From positions 5,952,001 through 6,016,000 of the forward strand of contig NZ_CP081496.1 in the NCBI RefSeq assembly GCF_019774615.1: a stretch of 64,000 bases of DNA, read 5' to 3'. The position numbers and the translations under genes were made by a program. This document shows positions 17,460 through 26,796 of this stretch, in pieces. Positions within the stretch are counted from its first letter, which is position 1, and each line of letters starts with the position of its first letter. Source of the DNA: Streptomyces sp. BHT-5-2 (GTDB lineage: Bacteria > Actinomycetota > Actinomycetes > Streptomycetales > Streptomycetaceae). The notes under the pieces were generated by a model. The model saw nothing but the letters and a program-made list of their open reading frames with translations. It was not told the DNA's origin and did no database searches.

Positions 17460-20400
17460 TCAGACGCCGGCCGGCTCCGGCGTGCGGTCGGTGTCGGCGG
17501 GGGCCGCCGGGCCGTCGTCCTTCCCGGCCCGCCGGGCCGCCTTCTTCGCCGCCCGGCGCTCCTTGCGGAGCTCGATGATCGCGTAGAGCGTCGGGACGAG
17601 GAGCAGGGTGAGCAGGGTCGAGGTGATCAGACCGCCGATCACGACCACGGCCAGCGGCTGGGAGATGAAACCGCCGTCACCGGTGACCGACAGCGCCATC
17701 GGCAGCAGCGCCATGATCGTGGCCAGCGCCGTCATCAGGATCGGGCGCAGCCGGTGCCGGCCGCCCTCGACGACCGCCTCGACCACGCCGTACCCCTTGG
17801 CCCGGTACTGGTTGATCAGGTCGATCAGGACGATGGCGTTGGTGACCACGATGCCGATCAGCATCAGCATGCCGATCATGGCGGGGACGCCCATCGGGGT
17901 GCCGGTGGCGACCAGCAGGCCGAGCGCACCGGTCGCCGCGAACGGGATCGAGATCAGCAGGATCAGCGGCTGGACGATGGACCGGAAGGTGCCCACCAGC
18001 AGCAGGAAGACGATCGCGATGGCCGCCAGCATGGCCAGGCCGAGCTTGCCGAACGCGTCGGTCTGGTCCTGCGAGACACCGCCGACGGTGGCGGTGGCGC
18101 CGGCCGGCAGCTTCAGCGACTTGATCTCGCTCTGCAGCTTGGCGGAGACCGCGCCGGTGTTGTCGCCGGTCGGCTTGGCGGTGACGGTCGCCGAGCGGGC
18201 GCCGTCGATCCGGGTCATCTGGACCGGTCCGGCCACGGTCTTGACGGTGGCCAGGTCGCCGAGCCGGGCCGTCCCGGACGGGGTCGGCAGCGGCAGGTCC
18301 TTCAACTGGGCCTCGGTGGTGGCCGGGTGGGCCGACCTGATCACCACGTCACGCTCGGTGTCGTCGAGCACGGCCTTGCCGCTGGGGGTGCCGTTCACCG
18401 CCTGGGCGACGGCCGCGCCGAGCGTGGCCTGGTTGTAACCGGCCGCGGCGGCCTTGTCGTTGGGCGTCACGGAGATCCGCGGGACGCTCTGCGCCAGGTC
18501 GCTCTGGACGTCGGTGACGTGGTCCAGGCCCGCGACGGCCTTGCGGACCTGCTCGCTGGCCTGCTTCAGCACCTCGGCGTCACCGGCCTTGACCACCACG
18601 CTGAGGTTCTGGTTGCCGAAGCCGCCGCCGCCCGCGCCGACGGAGGTGTCGCCGGCGGCCGGGCCGAGCTTCGCCAGCTCGGCGCGGAGGTGCTCGGTGA
18701 CCTTGTCGGAGTCGGCGGAGCTCTTGAGCCTGACCTGGTAGCTGGCCTGGTTGGCGCCGGAGCCGCCGCCGAAGGCCGCCATCATCCCGGAGGAGCCGAC
18801 GGTGACCTGGTAGTCCTGCACGTCCTTGTCGGCCGCGAGCACCTTCTCGACCCGCTTGGCCTGCGCGTCGGCCGCGCCCAGGCTGGTGCCGGGCGTCAGC
18901 TCCTGCTTGATGCTCAGGGTGTCCTGCTTGCCCTGGTCGAAGAAGGTGGTCTTCAGCAGCGGCGCCATCCCGAAGGTGCCCAGGAGGATCACCACGGCGA
19001 TCAGCACGCTGAGCGCGCGGCGGCGGGTGGCGAACCGCAGCACCGGGACGTAGAGCCGCTGCAGCGCGCTGCGGGTCTCCTTCTCCTCGGCCTTGCGGCG
19101 CAGCTCCTCGGGGTCGGTGCCCGCGGGGATCTTCGGGGCGCGCAGGAACCAGTACGACAGCACCGGCACCACGGTCAGCGAGACCAGCAGTGAGGAGAGC
19201 AGGGCGACGGTGACGGTGATGGAGAAGGAGCCGAAGAGGGCGCCGACCATGCCGCCGACCACGCCGATCGGGAGGAAGACCGCGACGGTGGTCAGGGTCG
19301 AGGAGGTGATCGCGCCGGAGACCTCCTTGACGGCCTTGAGGATGGCCTCGCGGCGCTCCTCGCCGTATCCCAGGTGCCGCTTGATGTTCTCCAGGACGAC
19401 GATCGAGTCGTCCACGACCCGGCCGATCGCGATGGTCAGACCGCCCAGGGTGAGCATGTTCAGGGACAGGTCGCCGGTCCACAGCACGATCAGGGTGATG
19501 ACCACGGACAGCGGGATGGAGACCGCGGTGACCAGCGTCGAGCGCAGGCTCAGCAGGAAGACCAGGATCACGACCACGGCCATGACCAGGCCCAGCAGGC
19601 CCTCGGTGGTCAGCGACTCGATGGACTTGGAGACCTGCGGGCCCTGGTCGGAGGCGACGGTGACATGGGCGCCCTCGCCCAGGTCCTTGCGGATGCCGTC
19701 CAGCTTGCCCTTGACCGCGTCGGAGATGGCGACCGCGCTGCCGTCCTGGTTCATCGTCACGGTGACCGAGAGGCTGGGCCGGCCGTCGGTGCGGGTGATC
19801 GAGGTCGGGGTGGCCGAGGTCTCCGCGACGGTGGCGACGTCACCGAGCCGGACCGGCTTGCCGCCCTGGCCGCCGCCCATCGCACCGGCCGCCGGGGTGA
19901 CCATCAGGTCCTTGATCTGCTGGACAGAGGTGAAGCCGGCGCCGACCTGCACGGTCCTGCTGCGGCCGTCCTCGGCGAAGGCGCCGGCCGGGACGGCGGT
20001 GCCGCCGGCCTGCAGCGCCTGGCCGAGCGCGGCGGAGTTCAGGCCCGCGGCGGCCAGCTTCTTCTCGTCGGGGGTCACCGCGACGATCCGGTCCTGCACA
20101 CCGCTGACGTTGACCTGGCCGACGCCGTCGATGTTCTTCAGGTCCGGGACGACGGTGCGGTTGAGCTGGTCGGCGAGGGTCTGCTGGTCCTTGGTGGTGG
20201 AGGACACCGCGAGGACGACGGTGGGCAGGTCGTCCGTGCCACCGGAGACCACCTGCGGGTCCACGTCCTTGGGCAGCTTCGCCCGGGCCCGGTTGACGGC
20301 CTGCTGGACGTCGGCGACCAGGCGCTTCGCGTCGTTGCCGTAGTCGAACTGCGCCATCAGCACGCCCGAGCCCTCGCTCGACGTGGAGGTGACGCTCTTG

Positions 20401-20633
20401 ATGCCGTTGACCGCCTGGATTCCGTTCTCCAGCGGCTCGATCACCTGCTTCTCGACGACGTCGGGCGCGGCGCCCTGGTAGGGGGCGATCACGGAGACCA
20501 TCGGCAGGTCGATGGAGGGCAGGAGCTGCTGCTTGAGCTGCGGGATCGCGATGGCGCCGAAGGCGATCGCGACGATCGACATCAGCGCTATCAGGCCCCG
20601 CTGTACGAGGCTGATACGGGACAGCCAGGACAT
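17460..20633 (-). CDS. RND-family efflux transporter (AcrB/MdtB-like)
   Basis: 1057 aa, ATG start after AGAGAG. It has the AcrB architecture: an N-terminal helix (RGLIALMSIVAIAFGAIAI), a large extracellular loop to ~residue 330, a block of helices with the proton-relay motif IGRVVDDSIVVLENIKRH, a second loop and a second helix block ending TLLLVPTLYAIIELR. Two Gly-rich inserts (AAGAMGGGQGGK; GSSGMMAAFGGGSG) lie in the loops. There is no adjacent membrane-fusion protein or outer channel gene, expected for a monoderm. The two-component system directly upstream on the same strand may control it. Substrate unknown. Confidence 0.93.
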   Translation of the reverse strand: MSWLSRISLVQRGLIALMSIVAIAFGAIAIPQLKQQLLPSIDLPMVSVIAPYQGAAPDVVEKQVIEPLENGIQAVNGIKSVTSTSSEGSGVLMAQFDYGNDAKRLVADVQQAVNRARAKLPKDVDPQVVSGGTDDLPTVVLAVSSTTKDQQTLADQLNRTVVPDLKNIDGVGQVNVSGVQDRIVAVTPDEKKLAAAGLNSAALGQALQAGGTAVPAGAFAEDGRSRTVQVGAGFTSVQQIKDLMVTPAAGAMGGGQGGKPVRLGDVATVAETSATPTSITRTDGRPSLSVTVTMNQDGSAVAISDAVKGKLDGIRKDLGEGAHVTVASDQGPQVSKSIESLTTEGLLGLVMAVVVILVFLLSLRSTLVTAVSIPLSVVITLIVLWTGDLSLNMLTLGGLTIAIGRVVDDSIVVLENIKRHLGYGEERREAILKAVKEVSGAITSSTLTTVAVFLPIGVVGGMVGALFGSFSITVTVALLSSLLVSLTVVPVLSYWFLRAPKIPAGTDPEELRRKAEEKETRSALQRLYVPVLRFATRRRALSVLIAVVILLGTFGMAPLLKTTFFDQGKQDTLSIKQELTPGTSLGAADAQAKRVEKVLAADKDVQDYQVTVGSSGMMAAFGGGSGANQASYQVRLKSSADSDKVTEHLRAELAKLGPAAGDTSVGAGGGGFGNQNLSVVVKAGDAEVLKQASEQVRKAVAGLDHVTDVQSDLAQSVPRISVTPNDKAAAAGYNQATLGAAVAQAVNGTPSGKAVLDDTERDVVIRSAHPATTEAQLKDLPLPTPSGTARLGDLATVKTVAGPVQMTRIDGARSATVTAKPTGDNTGAVSAKLQSEIKSLKLPAGATATVGGVSQDQTDAFGKLGLAMLAAIAIVFLLLVGTFRSIVQPLILLISIPFAATGALGLLVATGTPMGVPAMIGMLMLIGIVVTNAIVLIDLINQYRAKGYGVVEAVVEGGRHRLRPILMTALATIMALLPMALSVTGDGGFISQPLAVVVIGGLITSTLLTLLLVPTLYAIIELRKERRAAKKAARRAGKDDGPAAPADTDRTPEPAGV

Positions 20634-20867
20634 GGGTAGGGGTCTCTCTTCTGTTCAGAAAAGCGGGATTCGAGGGCTGGGCACACCGGCGGGAGCCGTG
20701 CCCGGCACCTGCGGCAGGGCCGACACCGGCCCACCTACACCCTCCGCCACGGCCGGAGCGGTTTTCGTCGCTCGCAGGTCGGTTTCCGGCCGCGGCCCGT
20801 ACCGCGTCCGCAGTACGGCCGGCTCCACCCGCCCTGCACCCCTGGGCGTACGGGCGGCTGCGCCCGC

Positions 20868-21551
20868 TCAGTGCGCCCGCGGGCGGACCAGTCCCGACTC
20901 GTAGGCGATGACGACCAGTTGGGCCCGGTCGCGGGCGCCGAGCTTGGCCATCGCACGGTTGACGTGCGTCTTGACGGTGAGCGGGCTGACGTCGAGCCGC
21001 TCGGCGATCTCGTCGTTCGACAGCCCGCCGGCGACCAGCACCAGCACCTCGCGCTCCCGGCCGGTGAGCGTGGCCAGCCGCTCGGCGCCGGCGCCGCCGG
21101 GTCCCTGGGCCGCGCCGTCGCCCTGCGCCAGGAACTCGGCGATCAGGCCCTTGGTGGCGGCGGGCGAGAGCAGCGCCTCGCCGCCGTCCGCGATCCGGAT
21201 CGCGTGCAGCAGCTCGTCCGGTTCGGCGCCCTTGCCCAGGAAGCCGCTGGCACCGGCCCGCAGCGACTGCACGACGTAGTCGTCGACCTCGAAGGTGGTG
21301 AGGATGACCACCTTGACGCCGGTCAGCTCCGGGTCCCGGGTGATCAGGCGGGTGGCGGCCAGCCCGTCGGTGCCGGGCATCCGGATGTCCATCAGGACGA
21401 CGTCCGGGCGCTCCCGGCGGGCGAGTTCGTACGCCTGCGCCCCGTCGGACGCCTCGCCCACCACCCGCATGTCCGGCTCGGAGTCGACGAGGATGCGGAA
21501 CGCGCTGCGCAGCAGTGTCTGGTCGTCGGCCAGCAGCACCTTGATGGTCAT
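20868..21551 (-). CDS. NarL/LuxR-family response regulator
   Basis: 227 aa. The receiver domain (~1-120) has VLLADDQTLLRSAF with the acidic pair, the phosphoacceptor Asp in VVLMDIRMPGTDGL and the Lys in GASGFLGKGAEPDEL. A Gly/Ala linker leads to a LuxR helix-turn-helix (LTGREREVLVLVAGGLSNDEIAERL...SPLTVKTHVNRAM). It follows its kinase by 10 nt and precedes the RND transporter by 234 nt, same strand, so the transporter is a likely target. Confidence 0.95.
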   Translation of the reverse strand: MTIKVLLADDQTLLRSAFRILVDSEPDMRVVGEASDGAQAYELARRERPDVVLMDIRMPGTDGLAATRLITRDPELTGVKVVILTTFEVDDYVVQSLRAGASGFLGKGAEPDELLHAIRIADGGEALLSPAATKGLIAEFLAQGDGAAQGPGGAGAERLATLTGREREVLVLVAGGLSNDEIAERLDVSPLTVKTHVNRAMAKLGARDRAQLVVIAYESGLVRPRAH

Positions 21552-21561
21552 CCCGTCGCCC

Positions 21562-22881
21562 TCACGCTCGTGTCGTCCCGCCGGTGCGCGCGCCGCCCAG
21601 GGGCAGGGTGACCCGCACCTGGAAGCCGCCGGTCGCGCGGGGGCCGGTGACGACCGTGCCGCGCAGCGCCTGGACGCGCTCGCGCATCCCGATCAGACCA
21701 TGGCCGCCGCCGGACTCCGGCACGGCCCCCTCCCCCGGGCCGGCGCCCCGGCCGTCGTCCTGGACGGTCACCGTCAGCGCGCCCTCGGTCCGCAGGATCC
21801 GCACCGTGGCGCGGGCTCCGTCGCCGGCGTGCTTGCGGACGTTGGTCAGCGCCTCCTGGACGACCCGGTAGGCGGTCAGGTCCACCGAGGCGGGCAGGGC
21901 CGGCTGCGGGCCGGGCGGCAGGTCCAGGGCGACCGGCAGGCCGGCCCGGACGAACCCGTCGACCAGCTGGTCCAGGACGCCGAGGCCGGGCGCCGGCTCG
22001 GTGGGCGCCGTCGGGTCGTCGGACTGGCGCAGCAGGCCGACCGTGGCACGCAGCTCCTCCAGCGCCGACCGGGACGCCTCCCGGACGTGTGCCAGGGCCT
22101 GTTTTGCCTGGTCGGGGCGGTTGTCCATGACGTGCGAGGCGACCCCGGCCTGGACGTTGACCAGGGCGATGTGGTGGGCGACCACGTCGTGCAGCTCGCG
22201 GGCGATGCGCAGCCGCTCCTCGGCGACCCGGCGGCGGGCCTCCTCCTCGCGGGTGCGTTCGGCGCGCTCGGCGCGCTCGCGGATGGCGTCGACGTAGGCG
22301 CGGCGGCTGCGGACCGCGTCGCCGGCGGCCGCCGCCATGCCCGTCCAGGCCAGGATCGCGAGGTTCTCCTGGGCGTACCAGGCGCGGTGCCCGAAGAACA
22401 TCGCGGCGGCGGTCAGCACCACGCTGGTGAGCGCGCCGATCCGCCAGGTGGTGGGCCGGTCGGTGCGGGAGGCCACGGTGAACAGGGCGATCACCGCCGC
22501 GCCGGCGACCGGGGCGCGCGGGTCGTCGGACTGGACGACCAGTTCGACGACGGTCAGCGCGCCGGTCGCGGCCAGCACCGTGCGGGGCAGCCGCCGGCGC
22601 AGCACCAGCGCGCCGCAGGCGAGGGCGGCGAGCACCACGGTGGTGGCGGTGAGCTCGCGGACCCCGAAGCGGGGGAAGTGGGCGCCGTGCGGGCCGTGCG
22701 GCCCGGCCACCGCGCCGCAGAGGATCGCGACGAAGACCACCACCGCCACGGCGGCGTCGAACGCGAGCCGGTGCGTCGTGTGCCACTGGCGGAGCCGGGC
22801 GACGCGGGTGACGTCCTGGGCGGCGACATCACCGTGGCGCACGGCGCAGGCGCCCGGGGCGGTGGCTGGCGACGGGTTCAC
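21562..22881 (-). CDS. Two-component sensor histidine kinase (HisKA_3 family)
   Basis: 439 aa, GTG start. The N-terminal half has about six hydrophobic segments (for example FDAAVAVVVFVAILCGAVAG) and no large external sensor loop, so it probably senses within the membrane. The dimerisation/phosphoacceptor box is RIARELHDVVAHHIALVNVQ. The ATP-binding part has VQEALTNVRKHAG (N box) and DDGRGAGPGEGAV...GHGLIGMRERV (G boxes). It is paired with the response regulator 10 nt downstream. This family resembles antibiotic- or envelope-stress kinases, but the signal is unknown. Confidence 0.94.
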   Translation of the reverse strand: MNPSPATAPGACAVRHGDVAAQDVTRVARLRQWHTTHRLAFDAAVAVVVFVAILCGAVAGPHGPHGAHFPRFGVRELTATTVVLAALACGALVLRRRLPRTVLAATGALTVVELVVQSDDPRAPVAGAAVIALFTVASRTDRPTTWRIGALTSVVLTAAAMFFGHRAWYAQENLAILAWTGMAAAAGDAVRSRRAYVDAIRERAERAERTREEEARRRVAEERLRIARELHDVVAHHIALVNVQAGVASHVMDNRPDQAKQALAHVREASRSALEELRATVGLLRQSDDPTAPTEPAPGLGVLDQLVDGFVRAGLPVALDLPPGPQPALPASVDLTAYRVVQEALTNVRKHAGDGARATVRILRTEGALTVTVQDDGRGAGPGEGAVPESGGGHGLIGMRERVQALRGTVVTGPRATGGFQVRVTLPLGGARTGGTTRA

Positions 22882-22966
22882 AGGGAGAAACGGTAGCGCC
22901 CCGGTCCCCCAACGGGGCCGGGGCGCTGTCCGTAGTGCGCTGGGTCGTGCGGGTGCGGCCGCGGGC

Positions 22967-23245
22967 TCAGCCCGGGATCAGCCCGTCGTCGCTGAGCATC
23001 TCCCGGACCTCCTCCAGACTGGCGTCCGGGGAGGGCAGGATCAGCTCGGAGGGTTCCAGGGCGTCGTCCGGCAGCGGGGTGCCGAGGCGGCGGACGGAGT
23101 CCAGCAGGGCCCCCAGGGTGCGCCGGAATCCGGCTTCGTCACCGCTCTCCATCTCGGCGAGCAGTTCGTCGTCCAGCTTGTTGAGCTCGATGAAGTGGGC
23201 GTCATCCAGCTTCACCTGCCCCTCCCCCATGATCCGTACGATCAC
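22967..23245 (-). CDS. pspAA: PspA-associated protein PspAA
   Basis: 92 aa, GTG start with AAGGGAG upstream. This acidic small protein begins MIVRIMGEGQVKLDDAHFIELNKLD and matches the PspAA domain that accompanies PspA in actinobacteria, where it is thought to take part in the envelope-stress response. It lies 79 nt after pspA on the same strand. No membrane segment or catalytic motif is seen. Confidence 0.88.
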   Translation of the reverse strand: MIVRIMGEGQVKLDDAHFIELNKLDDELLAEMESGDEAGFRRTLGALLDSVRRLGTPLPDDALEPSELILPSPDASLEEVREMLSDDGLIPG

Positions 23246-23324
23246 GACGGTCTCCCTTGTTCCGGTCGGGCGGGGTCGCGGCTGCGGCGGCGGGCCGTCC
23301 TCGCGGGCGGTCCGCCGCCGTCGG

Positions 23325-24125
23325 TCACTGCTTGTCGAGACGCGGGTGCTGCTGCGGCGGCGCCTGCTGGGCGGCGCCGCCTTGGCCGCCCTCGATGGCC
23401 TGCTGCTGCGCGGACGGGCCGCCCGCCAGCTCGGCCTTCATCCGCTGCAGCTCCAGCTCGACGTCGCTGCCGCCGGAGAGCCGGTCCAGCTCGGCCGTGA
23501 TGTCGTCCTTGGCCATGCCCGACGGGTCGTCCAGCGCGCCGGAGGCCATCAGCTCGTCGATGGCACCGGCCCGGGCCTGCAGCTGCGCGGTGCGGTCCTC
23601 GGCGCGCTGGATGGCCAGGCCGACGTCGCCCATCTCCTCGGAGATGCCGGAGAACGCCTCGCCGATCCGGGTCTGCGCCTGGGCGGCGGTGTACGTGGCC
23701 TTGATCGTCTCCTTCTTCGTGCGGAAGGCGTCGACCTTGGCCTGGAGCCGCTGCGCGGCGAGCGTCAGCTTCTCCTCCTCGCCCTGGAGCGTCTGGTGCT
23801 GCGTCTCCAGGTCGGTGACCTGCTGCTGCAGCGCGCTGCGCCGGGTCAGGGCCTCGCGGGCCAGGTCCTCGCGGCCGAGCGCCAGCGCCTTGCGGCCCTG
23901 GTCCTCCAGCTTGGTGGACTGGCCCTGGAGCTGGTTGAGCTGAAGCTCCAGGCGCTTGCGGGAGGTCGCCACGTCGGCGACGCCGCGGCGCACCTTCTGC
24001 AGCAGTTCGAGCTGCTTCTGGTACGAGTAGTCGAGGGTCTCGCGCGGGTCTTCGGCCCGGTCAAGGGCCTTGTTGGCCTTCGCGCGGAAGATCATCCCCA
24101 TCCGCTTCATGACACCATCGCTCAT
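23325..24125 (-). CDS. pspA: Phage shock protein A homologue (PspA/IM30)
   Basis: 266 aa. The family start is clear (KRMGMIFRAKANKALDRAED), followed by ~180 residues of continuous coiled coil. PspA/IM30 proteins are ESCRT-III relatives that assemble on the inner membrane face to protect it under stress. The C-terminus is a Gln/Gly/Ala-rich tail (GGQGGAAQQAPPQQHPRLD) outside the core fold. Next to pspAA, and divergent from a DUF3043 membrane protein. Confidence 0.95.
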   Translation of the reverse strand: MSDGVMKRMGMIFRAKANKALDRAEDPRETLDYSYQKQLELLQKVRRGVADVATSRKRLELQLNQLQGQSTKLEDQGRKALALGREDLAREALTRRSALQQQVTDLETQHQTLQGEEEKLTLAAQRLQAKVDAFRTKKETIKATYTAAQAQTRIGEAFSGISEEMGDVGLAIQRAEDRTAQLQARAGAIDELMASGALDDPSGMAKDDITAELDRLSGGSDVELELQRMKAELAGGPSAQQQAIEGGQGGAAQQAPPQQHPRLDKQ

Positions 24126-24406
24126 GGGCCTCGCGCGCCCCCTTCTGACCGACTTGCATCGGGCTTAGGCTCCAGCACATCTACAGACCCCACAGTACGG
24201 GCCCTGGTTCCATTACCGCACTGTTCGGGCCCGGATGCGCTCCTCCTCCAGGACGATCAGACCGTCCGGCTTCTCCAGCCCAGGGAGTAGAGCGCCCCCG
24301 AGGTGCCACCGCACCGCCCGGTCCGTCCCCTTATGCCCCCACGGGGAGGGCGGTGCCGTTGTCGGATCGTTCCCCGTCGACCTGTGGCTCATTCGCGGCG
24401 AGCACG

Positions 24407-24412
24407 TACTCT
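24407..24412 (+). promoter_or_regulatory. Candidate -10 box, leaderless DUF3043 gene
   Basis: TACTCT fits TANNNT and ends 8 nt before the GTG at 24421. Confidence 0.45.
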
Positions 24413-24420
24413 TGGGTGTT

Positions 24421-25017
24421 GTGTTCCGAAGCCGTTCGAAGGATGAGCAGGCCGCGGCCGCCAAGGTGACCGCGTCCCAGCCCCAGCAGCCCCGCGACCC
24501 GCAGGCCCCCAAGGGTCGCCCGACGCCCAAGCGCAGCGACGCCCAGTCGCAGCGCCGCACGCGCGCACACACACCGACCAACCGCAAGGACGCCATGAAG
24601 GCGCAGCGGGAGGCCCGGCGCGCCGACCTGGCCCGTCAGCGCGAGGCGCTGGCCAACGGCGACGAGCGCTATCTTCCCGTGCGCGACAAGGGCCCGTTGC
24701 GCCGCTTCGCCCGGGACTACGTCGACTCCCGGTGGTGCGCGGCGGAGTTCTTCCTGCCGGTGGCCGTGATCATCCTGGTGCTGACGATGATCCGGGTGCC
24801 GCAGATCCAGTCCCTGGCGCTGCTGCTGTGGCTGGTGATCATCGTGCTGATCGTGCTGGACTCCGTGCTGATCTGGTTCCGGCTGGGCAAGGTGCTCCAG
24901 CAGCGCTTCCCCAAGGAAAACCTCAAGGGCGTCCGCGCCTACGCGGTGATGCGCACGCTCCAGATGCGCCGGCTGCGGCTGCCCAAGCCGCAGGTCAAGC
25001 GCGGCCAGCGCCCCTGA
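24421..25017 (+). CDS. DUF3043 membrane protein
   Basis: 198 aa from the GTG at 24421. A ~95-residue basic, Gln/Arg-rich cytoplasmic part (RRTRAHTPTNRKDAMKAQRE) is followed by two membrane helices (FFLPVAVIILVLTMIRV; LALLLWLVIIVLIVLDSVLIW) and a basic tail. This is an actinobacterial family of unknown function. TACTCT (24407-24412) lies 8 nt before the start and there is no Shine-Dalgarno sequence, so the mRNA is probably leaderless. Divergent from pspA. Confidence 0.88.
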   Translation: MFRSRSKDEQAAAAKVTASQPQQPRDPQAPKGRPTPKRSDAQSQRRTRAHTPTNRKDAMKAQREARRADLARQREALANGDERYLPVRDKGPLRRFARDYVDSRWCAAEFFLPVAVIILVLTMIRVPQIQSLALLLWLVIIVLIVLDSVLIWFRLGKVLQQRFPKENLKGVRAYAVMRTLQMRRLRLPKPQVKRGQRP

Positions 25018-25078
25018 TCCAGGGCGGCTCGGGACGACGGGGGCCGGCCGTGCCGGCCCCCACCGCTGCTGTCTTCAC

Positions 25079-25291
25079 TCATTCCTCGTCGGCGTGCAGG
25101 CTCATCGGCCCGGCGTAGATCTCCGTACCGTCCTCGAAGAGCCGGACCTGGTCGACGCCGCCGTCGCGCAGGTCGCGCCACTGCTCCCCGATCCAGGACT
25201 CGGCGTCCCCCTGGGTCGTGAACTCCTCCGGTTCCACGGTGGGCACCGCCTCCGAACCGTCCGTCTTCTCGAACCGCCACGTCCACGCCAT
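25079..25291 (-). CDS. Small conserved hypothetical protein (70 aa)
   Basis: 70 aa from the ATG at 25291, chosen because GGAGG lies 5 nt upstream; the longer frame adds 16 residues without such a site. Sequence begins MAWTWRFEKTDGSEAVPTVE and contains a Trp-rich centre (ESWIGEQWRDL). It is acidic, soluble and without known motifs. Conserved in streptomycetes as I recall, with no function. Stands alone, convergent with the DUF3043 gene. Confidence 0.75.
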   Translation of the reverse strand: MAWTWRFEKTDGSEAVPTVEPEEFTTQGDAESWIGEQWRDLRDGGVDQVRLFEDGTEIYAGPMSLHADEE

Positions 25292-25504
25292 GTGCGCCTC
25301 CTGGAGTCCCACCGGGTCCGCCGGGTCCGCCGATCCCACCGCGTGCGCCGGATGCCCCGCGCCGCGCCGTGCCTGCTGATCGTGCTTCCCCGCTTGATCG
25401 GAAGCCTAACGGCCGTGTCGAGGGGTGCTCCGCGCGCTCCGGGCGACGGTGTCCGCAGGCGCCCCGCCGCGCTGGCGCGGGCCGGACGCGAGAGACTTAC
25501 CCGG

Positions 25505-26734
25505 GTGGACCTGACTCTCCTCGGCACCGGCGCCCCGTTGGGGCTGCCGCGTCCCGACTGCCCGTGTGCCGCCTGCGCGACCGCCGTCGGCGACGAGGCG
25601 CGGGCGGCGACCGCCCTGCTCGTCGACGGCGCGCTGCTGCTCGACCTGACCCCGGGCCCGGCCTTCGCGGCCGCCCGCGCGGGCCGGTCGCTCACCGGTG
25701 TGCGGCAGGTCCTGCTCTCCCACCCGCACGACGGGCCGGCCCTGGAGGTGCCGGCCGGGCTGCCGCAGCCGGGCCGGGTGGCCGACGGGCGGAAGCTGGC
25801 ACTGCTCGACGGGCACCGGGTGCGGGCGGTCGCGGTGGACGTGCCCGGCACCGGCTACGAGATCACCGGCGGCGACGGCGAGCGGCTGCTGTACCTTCCG
25901 CCCGGCGCGGCGCCGGCCGGGCTCGACGAGGCCGGGAACGGCCCGTCCGGGACGCCCCCGGCGCCGTACGACCTGGTGCTGCTGGACGTGCTGGCGCGGC
26001 CGGAGGCGCTGGCCCGGCTGCGGGCGGGCGGCGCGGTGGACGCGGCGACCGACGTGGTCGCGGTGCACCTGGACCACAACGTGCCGCCCGGGCCCGAACT
26101 CCACCGGCGGCTGGCGGCGCTGGGCGCCCGCACGGTGGCGGACGGCAGCACGCTGGTCGTCGGCGAGTACCACGCGGTGCCCGATCTGCCGCGCCGGACG
26201 CTGGTGCTGGGCGGGGCGCGCAGCGGCAAGTCGGTGGAGGCCGAGCGGCGGCTGCTGGCGTTCCCCGAGGTGGTGTACGTGGCCACCGGCGGCACCCGGG
26301 AGGGCGACGAGGACTGGGCGCTGCGGGTGGCGCTGCACCGCGAGCGGCGCCCGGCGGGCTGGCGGACCGTCGAGACCTGCGACCTGGTGCCGCTGCTGGC
26401 GGAGCCCGCGACCGCGCCGCCGCTGCTCGTCGACTGCCTGGCGCTGTGGCTGACGCACGCCATGGACGAGGCCGGGGCGTGGGACGACGCGGTGTGGGAG
26501 GCGGACGGCCGGCGGGCGCTGCGGGAGCGCTGCGAAGCCCTGGTGGCGGCCGTGCGGGAGACCCGGCGGCGGGTGGTGGCGGTGAGCAACGAGGTCGGTT
26601 CGGGGGTGGTCCCGGCGACCCCGGCGGGCCGCCGCTTCCGGGACGAACTCGGGCGGCTGAACGCCGCGTTCGGCGCGGAGTGCGAGCAGCTGCTGCTGGT
26701 GGTCGCCGGCCAGGCGCTTGCGCTGCGCGGCTGA
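25505..26734 (+). CDS. cobU: MBL-like domain fused to adenosylcobinamide kinase/guanylyltransferase CobU
   Basis: 409 aa from the GTG at 25505. Residues ~235-409 are CobU: P-loop LVLGGARSGKSVEAERR, YVATGGTREGDEDW and the C-terminal EVGSGVVPATPAGRRFRDELG. CobU phosphorylates adenosylcobinamide and transfers GMP for late B12 synthesis. Residues ~1-230 look like an MBL/phosphodiesterase fold (LLGTGAPLGLPRPDCPCAAC) but the metal motif is reduced to LLSHPHDGPALE, so it is probably not an active hydrolase. CobT and CobS lie downstream on the same strand. Confidence 0.9.
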   Translation: MDLTLLGTGAPLGLPRPDCPCAACATAVGDEARAATALLVDGALLLDLTPGPAFAAARAGRSLTGVRQVLLSHPHDGPALEVPAGLPQPGRVADGRKLALLDGHRVRAVAVDVPGTGYEITGGDGERLLYLPPGAAPAGLDEAGNGPSGTPPAPYDLVLLDVLARPEALARLRAGGAVDAATDVVAVHLDHNVPPGPELHRRLAALGARTVADGSTLVVGEYHAVPDLPRRTLVLGGARSGKSVEAERRLLAFPEVVYVATGGTREGDEDWALRVALHRERRPAGWRTVETCDLVPLLAEPATAPPLLVDCLALWLTHAMDEAGAWDDAVWEADGRRALRERCEALVAAVRETRRRVVAVSNEVGSGVVPATPAGRRFRDELGRLNAAFGAECEQLLLVVAGQALALRG

Positions 26735-26796
26735 CAACGGCCCGGCGCGGCCCGTGTCCGCTTGCCCGGGGGGACGCCGGCGGGTCCGCTGGGACC

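Noticed and set aside
25505..25505. Leaderless -10 box for cobU
   Set aside because: The sequence before the GTG (GACTTACCCGG) does not give a TANNNT at the proper distance.
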